A stretch of 64,000 nucleotides of DNA from contig NC_092685.1 in assembly GCF_964275005.1 (NCBI RefSeq), forward strand, positions 31,052,866 through 31,116,865, written 5' to 3'. Source of the DNA: Diadema setosum (lineage: Eukaryota > Echinodermata > Echinoidea > Diadematoida > Diadematidae). The notes below the pieces were generated by a model that was not told the origin of the DNA, did no database searches, and was given only the letters and a program-made list of their open reading frames with translations. Position 1 is the stretch's first letter, and every line of letters begins with the position of its first letter. Shown here piece after piece: positions 41,115-64,000 of this stretch. The translations under genes were made by a program, and so were the position numbers.

Positions 41115-41828
41115 CATACTGACGTACTGTACATGTACATGAATACACAACCACGCTACCCCTCGGCGCGACCCTCTAGCTCTCCCTGCATTCTCGCAAT
41201 GATGTAGAGTAATCGCAACCGGGTTCTTCTTCTGTCACCTCTCTTCGAACACAAAATATGTGGATTAAAAGCTAGCACCTTTCTTAAACATTCGTAGAAT
41301 TCATGGACACGTAGGACGTTCCGTATAAATACATATCCACAACCATAGGAAATGATTACCCAGAACTGATGTGGGAACGTCAATGAAAAGTCCTTCAATC
41401 ATTCAATCATCACGGCTTGATTGTTTACTTGCCGCGATCACTGCACTGTACATGTGTTGTCAATATGTAGCGATCTAGCTCGCCATATATACACATGTAC
41501 AGAAAAACGAAGGCGGGCAGCGAGCTGAAATGTACGTGTACTGGATGGACGGAGGTCAAAACACACCAGTCCGAAGCTTGCTTTGTAAGTTCGATGTAAA
41601 CAACAACTGATAGGGAATCTTTGAAATATTGTTGTGGTATTTTGGTAGATTTTTTGTGTAAAATATCAACAAAATCAAAGATCGCTTGAAGAAAAATTGT
41701 CCCGTTTATCAGAGGTCCCCGCCCGATTATCCAGTGAAAATAACGTGCATTGGAAATGTTTCTGGGAAGCGTATGTCATTTAAGCGAGGTTCCCGATTAT
41801 GAGATGCCCGATTATGCGATGAATACTG
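40959..41828. mobile_element. Non-autonomous Tc1/mariner/pogo-like element in a minisatellite
   Basis: The 22-bp terminal inverted repeats CAGTATTCATCGCATAATCGGG are exact at both ends. TA precedes the left end and TATA follows the right. Inside each end are further copies of a CCCGATT(A/T)(T/C)G(A/C)GATG-like motif, possibly transposase-binding sites. The CAGT start and TA flanks fit pogo/Tigger-type transposons. The interior holds a (CA)n run (41081-41112) and no transposase frame. Confidence 0.8.
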
Positions 41829-41832
41829 TATA

Positions 41833-41990
41833 GGTACGAAGGGAGGGGGTTGATAGGGAAGGGGAGAGGGACGAGGAGCGGGAAGCGGGGAAGGGAGAGG
41901 GGGGAGAGCTAGGTACGAAGGGAGGGGGTTGATAGGGAAGGGGAGAGGGATAGAGGGAGGGGAAACTCAACGGGAGAGGGGGAAAAGGCT
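41833..41990 (+). repeat. GA-rich minisatellite, right part
   Basis: GGTACGAAGGGAGGGGGTTGATAGG restarts immediately after the inserted element and repeats about 75 bp later, with the same GGGACGAGGAGCGGGAAGCG core. The GAGAGCTA|GGTACG junction between units shows what the insertion site looked like. Confidence 0.75.
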
Positions 41991-44237
41991 AAGGAGAATG
42001 CTTACAAGTCTCGCTCGGATGACTAAATTTATTTGACCAAATTGTTACTAAGCTATATAGCGCACTATACATTATCAACATTTTCTGTTCTCGTATATGT
42101 TTCGTCATTAATACATCATACTAAATTCTTTACTCATTACGATAGTACTTTGGAACCAACATCCTCGAAGCTTCTGCTTTTTAGTAGGTTTTTCATATTA
42201 CGCAGTCTTCATATTTGCATATATATTTGCTTATTTCCATTTCAAATTGATTATTTGTGTTGTACTTAATCCTCCCATGAAATCAAATGGAATGTAAAAT
42301 TGTATTAACCGTGGAATATGGAACGATAAATAATATAAAAACAACAACGATTGGAGTGGAGTCTGTAGGCCTGTCTATATCCATTGAACCACAAAAGCTC
42401 CTCAGCTGCTTGAGTCATGAGAACAGCACTATGGTAGTGATAACGATGGATATAATGATTGATGATGAAGATGATTCACGGTACACTAGTGATGACTAAG
42501 ATGATGATGATGATTAATGTATGATGATGACTGGTCATAATCATTATCAATGTTGTCATTATTACTATCATCATCTTATCATTTGTCTATAATCACCACT
42601 ATTAGGAGCAGCATAACAGTATTATCGAGTAGGGTAGGCTCTGAGGTTACACATGCTTTTCCAGAGGGTCCCAATGGCCATAATCATTACCCTACAGCAT
42701 TACCAGGAACCCATTTGTACTTTTTTTTTTGCGTCAACACTTGACATTATGGGCAAAATTTGGGGAAAAAATGCCGCTGATTACGCGATATTCTCGTAAT
42801 GTGTGTCAGGTTATTGACTTCTTGCTTCTTAAGCCTCTTGCCACATTCAACCACGAATTGCACTCTCCCTCTACCCCACCCCCCACCCCCTCTCTCTCTC
42901 TCGTTCTAGCTCTGTCTGCCTTTTTGAAGCTCGCGAGGAATACCCTCATAGTCTGTAAAGTTCTCAGTGACAAAACAAGATCATTAAGCTTTCTCGTACG
43001 GCAGCCAGGCATTTAAAGAAAATTAGGAAAAATTGAGAGACAAAAAACGGTTCGAATTTATCTGAAGAACTAATTAGACATACATTAACGTTCCCGGTGC
43101 GATTCAAGGACACGCAATTGCTGCGGTAGAGTGTGGCCTCATTTCTCGCACACAATATCACTACTGTTGAAGCGTGCTTTTTGTTATGCTCGACTACTTT
43201 TTTTCTTGCCGGTTCGTGAATTGTGATATTGCAGTGCAACTGTGAGCTTTCTATTGCATGCACATGTACATGAATCGTTTTTTTTTTCTTGCAAACGTTG
43301 TAGAGCTATCAGCTGAAGATATGAAGTGACTATCCGTGCCAGCGAAGCGCAGCGCAGAAAAAATCGCGCTGGAGAAAATATTTATAGCCACTAATAAGTC
43401 GTAAAAAATAGAGAGAAGAAAACAAAAATGTCAGCCCTACATTCGACGTCGTGTTATCAGCTTTGTCAAGATAAATTAGTGCCTCTCTCTTCACTCTGGC
43501 ATGTGTTTGGATATCCACTTGATGTTAATCAGCAATCTACACACACAAATGGATATTGTGGTACTACAAGAGGAAAAAAACAAACAAACAAACACACCAA
43601 CATTTTTACGGACATTTCATGGATTTGGGTAAATGACTGTTGCTTTGTTTTATATAATGCAAAACAATACTCCCACCCTTTCCTTCCCCGAAAAAGAAAT
43701 AACACAATTCGAGAACTAAAAACAAGCAAACCAACAAACAAACAAAAACAAGACTAAAAATAAAACCAGCTACATAATTGTGATAGCCTTTTCTTTATTG
43801 TAAACACAGAAAGCATATAAGATAACGTTTTCTCATCGAATGGTGCCATCTGCATTAGAAAACCGCAAATATTCTCACTACTCCAGATCTTCGGTTCTTT
43901 ATTTAGACGAGATTGTCTTTTTATGTTATCAGTTTGTTACATTCGTGTATTTTGTTCTTTTTCCCCCGTAAGTTTTGGACCTTGTAGTTATGTTGACAGC
44001 AGACTCGTGGTAAAAGAAAAGTGTTACGTTTTACTCAAATATTCGCCCTTTCAATTTCAGAGAAAGACACTTTCGAGCAATAGAAGTAAACTAAAAAATG
44101 TGTAAAGAGCACATTTCTTCCTATAGAGCAGCAGAATCACAGGGATGTCCCTGGTAAAATTCGTAGTTACGTTACCATGACGTAAATTTATATTGGTCTG
44201 TACATGACACAATCTCCATCTGTTTTGTGCTTGCATA

Positions 44238-44293
44238 AACACATGCATACACACACAAACACACACGCACGCACACCCACACACACACACACA
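44238..44293 (+). repeat. (CA)n microsatellite
   Basis: CA repeats with GC and CC interruptions. Confidence 0.9.
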
Positions 44294-45104
44294 TCCTCTA
44301 ACACATATTCAAACGCAACAAAAACGATTGCACATGTTATTTTTTTTTTCTTCTGTCTGTATTTTGTATGATGCATAGATTATCCTCGGCAATATTCAGT
44401 TATAAATGCATTGCTCATGTAAATAAAAACAAACAAAACAAAAACATACATCGTCGTACGGGACATGATTCTGAGCTCACCTTCTAGCAGTTTAATTCGA
44501 ACATGTGTTAAGTTTGTTACTTTTACATGCACAAGATTGTCATAATCATCTTCATTGCTCTCATTTCATAAAAGGGACAACTGGTCTAAAGAAGAGCCAG
44601 CAAGTAATCTCCGAACTGTAATTCTACTTCCTTTTGAAAATCAGGTACAAAGGTCACACATTCTAGCTATTTGAAACATGTGGATGATTTGAAGAGATGT
44701 AAAAAAGGAAAATTCATCTTTTTTTTCAGTATACATGTTGTAAAAACAGTGCAGCTAGTATGGGATCTGAAATGCCGTGCTGGTATCAGTTTTTGCTTGA
44801 TTGTAGAATCTTATGTGATGAAAATTTAGCAATGAGCAGTCAACTAATGGAAAGAAGCTGCCTGTCAAAAAGCACAAATTTTGAAAAATATCCTTTATCA
44901 GAACTAGAAATAATGTGTATTTGTAGACAGTCAGTGACATAGCCGACATAAAAAACTCTAATAACCCACTACATCTGGATATGCAAATGAAAATATTAAA
45001 ACATAGATGAAAATAGCTTGAATTGGTTGACCATCTTGTGATGACTGAACTAAATGCCCTGAATCCACAACATTGAAGGTCCTGGCCAGGGCCAGGAAAA
45101 AACC

Positions 45105-45140
45105 GTGTGTGTGTGTCTGTGTGTGTGTGTGTGTGCGCGT
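45105..45140 (+). repeat. (GT)n microsatellite
   Basis: About 35 bp of GT with one TCTG interruption. Confidence 0.9.
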
Positions 45141-45729
45141 CCAATGTGAAAGCTGTATCTTTTGTTGACATGGATCAACGGACTTACACAATACACCGTG
45201 TGGAACGCATGTTGCACCCAAATTCTTTGCTCACATGTCGCAAAAATCCGGTGAAATTTGAAAATGACTGCATTTACAGAATTGGGCGTAGAATAAAAAG
45301 TTCTGCACCAAATTTAATGATTTTGGTATCACTGTCTTCTACGGAAGATGCTCTTTCTAATGATGTCAAAAAATATATATCACTTTTAGAATGCAAGGTA
45401 CTGAAAGTCCACCATTCCGCTTTTTTGGGGAGACCCGGTATAATAATGGAGGTGATCAAACCAGAAAGACCTGCTCAGTAAAGAGCAAAACCTATAGATG
45501 AAGAATACCTGTTTGCAGTTTCCCTTTGGGAATATGTCTACGTACCGTATAATGTGAACAGGATTAGATAATGGTGGTCCTGAGAGACTGAATTAATATT
45601 AAACCATTTGTGTGCCTTGAGTGTTGATTGGCACAGAAAACCCCATAGCCTTGTACACAAAACCTCAAGTCCCTGATACTGAAAGGGTTAAATTATGCTA
45701 CTCTCTCTAAAAACATACCCTACTCTTAA

Positions 45730-46471
45730 CCCTAATCCCAACGGGTTTTTTGAGGGACTTGAAACCACTGGGAGGGGGGTTTGCCCCCCCCCCCCCTCAG
45801 ATCTACGTCGTGGATCGTGCGATCTTCGCGAAAATTTTCACTGAGGTAGAGGCCAATGTAATCTACTAGACTGTAGTTAGATTTTTCAAATTTTAATTTA
45901 TGTATTTTATATTAATTAATTTGTGCAAAAATAATTTTTTTGCCTATTGACCGATTCTGTGACGCGCTATGTGTATTTTTGGCATGGGCAGCGCCATTAC
46001 GCGGTGTCTCAGCCGACCCCCCCTTCCCACTCCCCACCCCTCTCCCTACATTAGCACGCGCGCAGAATGAAAAACTGACGCATGGTTGCTTTAGCCAATG
46101 GGCGTCTCGTACTGAGTGCGCGAATGCTTGCTTAGTGCGCGAACCTTTGTTACAAGTGCGCGATAAACATGTTGCCCGGGGGGTGGGGGAGAGCAGGGGG
46201 GGTCGGCTGAGACACCGCAATTTGAGCTCATGGCTGCACCCAGTGCCACAAAATGTCTGCTGCCCTCAACGAACCCGAATCGGTCAATATATCCAAAAAT
46301 AAAGCTCCAAGACTTCTAATTTTTGGTGAACATATTCTTTTCAATATCCTCAACAATAATATTGAAGCAAAAATTCAGCTTCATAATTATTATTGAGAGC
46401 ATCACGCATTGCGGAATAATCACGCGAAGCGTCGAGGGGGGGGGGGCCAAAATGCCCCCGTGGGAATACGG
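45730..46471. mobile_element. TTAA-flanked element with nested inverted repeat
   Basis: TTAA lies at 45726-45729 and 46472-46475, within CTCTTAACC...GGTTAAGAG. The termini CCCTAATCCCAACGGG and the inverse of CCGTATTCCCACGGG are related. Near-terminal C and G runs follow. An inner inverted pair, GCGGTGTCTCAGCCGACCCCC (about 46000-46020) and its complement (about 46198-46218), encloses three spaced copies of AGTGCGCGA. There is no transposase frame. Confidence 0.65.
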
Positions 46472-46475
46472 TTAA

Positions 46476-46935
46476 GAGAATTTCAGTAGCCATTGGGCTG
46501 AGAAATATATGACAGCTTATACAGTCACTTACCTAACGTCTCTTTGGCAGTACCAACAACTAATATTGGGATTTGCCTCAATTTAACATCTCTAGCACAA
46601 ACTGTATGGCCAATGGACTTGAAATTCATCGTGGAAATAGCCAATAAAAATTGAAATATACACATTTTCTCCCACTGTCTGGGTATGATGCACAAGCATT
46701 AACAGGGAGTGTAACTCTTTTAATTCCCACACAGAAATGACAGAAAGTTTATGTGTTGTTGTCAATCAAGAAAATAATGTGACTGAACACTGGTAACTTA
46801 TTGCATTTCAGGGTAAATTCCTTGTTCATAACCATTATAGGACATCCTGAATTGTTATTTGTCATTGAAGAGTAAATCCCCTATGATATGTTTGCCCTTT
46901 GATAGCAATTAGTATAGGCAGGTATGTTCATATCA
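46476..46935. other. Spacer downstream of WDR74
   Basis: On minus, an open frame of about 50 codons (RQWEKMCIFQ...VGTAKETLG) ends at TTAG|GTAAGTGA near 46534. It has no recognisable family and no partner exon, so I do not call it a gene. Confidence 0.35.
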
Positions 46936-46941
46936 TTTATT
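46936..46941 (-). promoter_or_regulatory. Candidate polyadenylation signal of WDR74
   Basis: AATAAA on the minus strand, 273 nt after the WDR74 stop codon. It would give a short 3' UTR. The hexamer is common by chance in this AT-rich sequence, so only its position supports it. Confidence 0.4.
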
Positions 46942-47213
46942 CTTGTTACTTTTTGGAAGAACAGATCTGAGAATTTACATCCATACCATTTGATTACTTG
47001 TTCAGGGACTAAACGATATCTCACTACATTTCCACAATATTCAGTACAACAATGTGAGATACAGCAGAATTCACATCCTCTTGTCTTTTGCAAGACATGT
47101 TATAAAAACAAGTCGGAATAATGTTCCTTCACATCAAGTTTTCCATAGAGTCAAAATTTTGCGATTAGTGATGCATCCTGAGAAGATAACGATGACAAAA
47201 GGGGACATCAATC

Positions 47214-62404
<15,191 letters not shown>

Positions 62405-63645
62405 CTTGTTGTTTTTTCTTCTTTGTCGTAGTGGGTGCCCTACACACACAGAACTTTGCGACCATTGCATGCACTTGTGTAAATGCTTGAGCGAGCTTCG
62501 AGTACGACTTGCGTGCATTGGACCGGAGCTGCTGCTGGCGTAGATCGTGTGAGTCCAGCCAGCCAACCCCGATTTGATGGCCTGAAGAAGAAGGATGGTT
62601 GCGAATGTGACTCCTCATCCTCTAGCTCTCACACCGTCGCCACGCATACGTAACCATTTTAATTCCATTTCCAACGCTTACCAGTGCTGTAACGCTATGC
62701 ATTATTGTACTAGATCTAGTAGATCTAGACGTCCAGCAACTACACCTTACTACAACGCAACGTAAGTTTCCAGCTGCATGAAGAGACCGTGGATATAGCG
62801 AGTTCCTCAAGTTGCTCAACAAGGCCAAGCAAGGGCTTCGTCTTTGGATCACCGCCGTTGGTTTAGAGTGTCGAGTGTCAGTGTACAGCCACCTACAGCC
62901 AAACGCAAAGCAAAGGAACAGGAACAGATTAGACCTGAGAGACGTCGACATTTTTATTTTTTTTTCGTAGTGCCTAGTGGTTACTTGTCGAGTGCCGATA
63001 AGCACGATAAGTGACCTTTTGTCTTTTGATACTACTAAGATCTAGTCAGTAGTCTAGAGACACAACTGAAGCCAGAAGGGAAGCCGAAGCTATGCCCATG
63101 TCCCATGAAGGGTAGGAGCAAGTAAAATTTGAGACAAAAGTGTTGTGGAGGGCGTAGTGGGGCCTACTTGTTTGACAGTACAGGATGACTAAATAAAAAT
63201 CCTTAGACCCCAAGTTTATTGGATTGATTTGACTAAATTTTCAGATTCAAGAACTGAAGCTGCCGGTCTCTTCATTTGAAAAGACTCCTCTTAACCGTTA
63301 GAAGACTGCAACATAGAGTCTTAGAACAGTTTTACAGAGACTTTTGTGTGTGCGTGTTTTTTTTTTTTGTATGTTTGGTTTTTTTTTGACAAACATTCGG
63401 AGCCAAACGCACTGTCACTGTACTGAACGTGATGTTTGAAGAAGAGATGGATGGTTGCAGGCATGAGGTGTAACAAGACATGATCAATAAAAAGGACTAA
63501 CGTCGGACTAAATCCCTTGGCCTTGTCCCTGTCTTATGATTCAGTGGCTGTATGTCACTGTGCCTTTATAGTTAGTCCACTATAAATCCTGTGAACAACT
63601 AGAACAACGGTTCTAAACGTCTAAATTATTTCAATTCAAAGAGAC
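62405..63645. promoter_or_regulatory. WDR74 5' region and possible bidirectional promoter
   Basis: About 1.2 kb between the WDR74 start codon (minus) and a possible first coding exon on plus. It should contain the WDR74 5' UTR and promoter. The WDR74 frame stays open upstream to about 62566. I see no clear TATA box and could not place a transcription start. A plus-strand AATAAA-like hexamer near 63486 has no gene to serve. Confidence 0.45.
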
Positions 63646-63687
63646 ATGGAAAAGACAAGAAGAACCAAGGCATCGCTCGTTGCCGAG
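63646..63687 (+). CDS. Possible first coding exon of a divergent gene (partial)
   Basis: ATG followed by 13 codons reading MEKTRRTKASLVAE and ending exactly at GAG|GTAAGT, a near-perfect donor. An A at -3 and G at +4 give a strong initiation context. It lies head-to-head with WDR74. I do not recognise the product, and the rest of the gene would lie beyond 64000. A 14-codon match with a good donor can arise by chance, so this is a lead only. Confidence 0.35.
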
Positions 63688-63838
63688 GTAAGTAAAAAGC
63701 TGTAGGGTTCTACGCTTCTACAATACAAAATACATTGTACATCATAGCATGACAACAAATATGCATCGCGAGTTTAGATTTAAGAGTGCTTTCATGAATC
63801 ATGGGACCCTTAATTCATTATTAACCTATTGAAGACTA

Positions 63839-63994
63839 GGGCCCAGTTTTATGAGGAGTTATAATTGATTTTATAGTTGATTTCAATCAATGATAAGTTT
63901 ATGGCAGTACAAATGTATGTGTGTTATTTTTTGAAAGGAAATTTAAAATCGAGTAGGGCCCCTAGGTTCTATATCTTTTGATAAAACGGGGCCC
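63839..63994. mobile_element. GGGCCC-ended short inverted-repeat element
   Basis: The left end is GGGCCCAGTTTTATGA and the right end, reverse complemented, is GGGCCCCGTTTTATCA, about 16 bp with few mismatches. It shares the GGGCCC(C/A)GTT terminus with the element at 24922 but not the interior. It would lie in the first intron of the possible divergent gene. Confidence 0.6.
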
Positions 63995-64000
63995 GGATAA

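Larger units (their letters stand above)
41991..45725. other. Gene-free stretch with an unexplained open frame
   Basis: Mostly AT-rich. A plus frame at about 45140-45478 (SNVKAVSFVDMDQRTYTIHR...EVIKPERPAQ) has protein-like composition but no family I recognise, and it begins inside a GT repeat. It could be a transposon-derived relic. The TTAACCC-type end at 45686-45692 (minus) is nearby. Confidence 0.4.

Noticed and set aside
40661..41154. Pro/Ser/Leu-rich frames of 126 and 162 codons on minus
   Set aside because: They come from the GA-rich minisatellite and the CA run inside the inserted transposon.
45600..45692. Short TTAA-ended element (TTAAACC...GGGTTAA)
   Set aside because: The two ends share only a few bases beyond TTAA, too little to call inverted repeats.
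46881..47093. Cys-rich 70-codon minus frame just after WDR74
   Set aside because: It lies in the likely 3' UTR of WDR74, has no recognised family, and runs over the candidate polyadenylation signal.
62405..62566. N-terminal extension of WDR74 by an upstream in-frame start
   Set aside because: The frame is open and has ATGs at 62470 and 62518, but the family N-terminus aligns from 62404, which also has the better initiation context.

Overview
The window looks like a stretch of a metazoan nuclear genome. It is moderately AT-rich and crowded with microsatellites and small inverted-repeat transposons, and its only confident gene has GT-AG introns. The protein sequence of that gene and the style of the repeats (TTAA- and TA-flanked foldback MITEs, LINE ends with pentanucleotide tails) suggest a marine invertebrate, perhaps an echinoderm or other invertebrate deuterostome. 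I cannot fix the species from this sequence.

One gene can be reconstructed in full: a WDR74 orthologue (yeast Nsa1 family, 60S ribosome biogenesis) on the minus strand. It has ten coding exons between 62404 and 47214. All nine introns are GT-AG, the phases agree throughout, and the joined CDS is 1197 nt (398 codons plus stop). The introns carry a LINE reverse-transcriptase relic (intron 2), a long GTT/GTC triplet tract (intron 3), a GC-rich element with TIRs (intron 7), and MITEs and a microsatellite hairpin (intron 8). About 1.2 kb upstream, on the plus strand, lies a possible short first coding exon of a divergent gene (63646-63687), but I do not recognise that protein.

The left 47 kb (1-47213) holds no gene I can defend. 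Its open frames are short, lack recognisable domains, and mostly run through simple repeats. What it does hold is mobile-element structure: two adjacent TA-flanked foldback elements (106-628), a foldback element with 56-bp arms and no mismatch (24922-25100), a tRNA-like relic carrying a 36-bp palindrome (25910-26004), a degenerate tandem array of roughly 58-bp units (28128-28650), a TTAA-flanked foldback (34694-35264), a TIR element inserted in a GA-rich minisatellite (40959-41828), and a TTAA-flanked element with a nested inverted repeat (45730-46471).

I found no CRISPR array, operon, rRNA gene or functional tRNA gene. I also found no clear new biological system. The best leads are the transposon structures, the repeat tract beside a splice donor, and the possible bidirectional promoter at 62405-63645.
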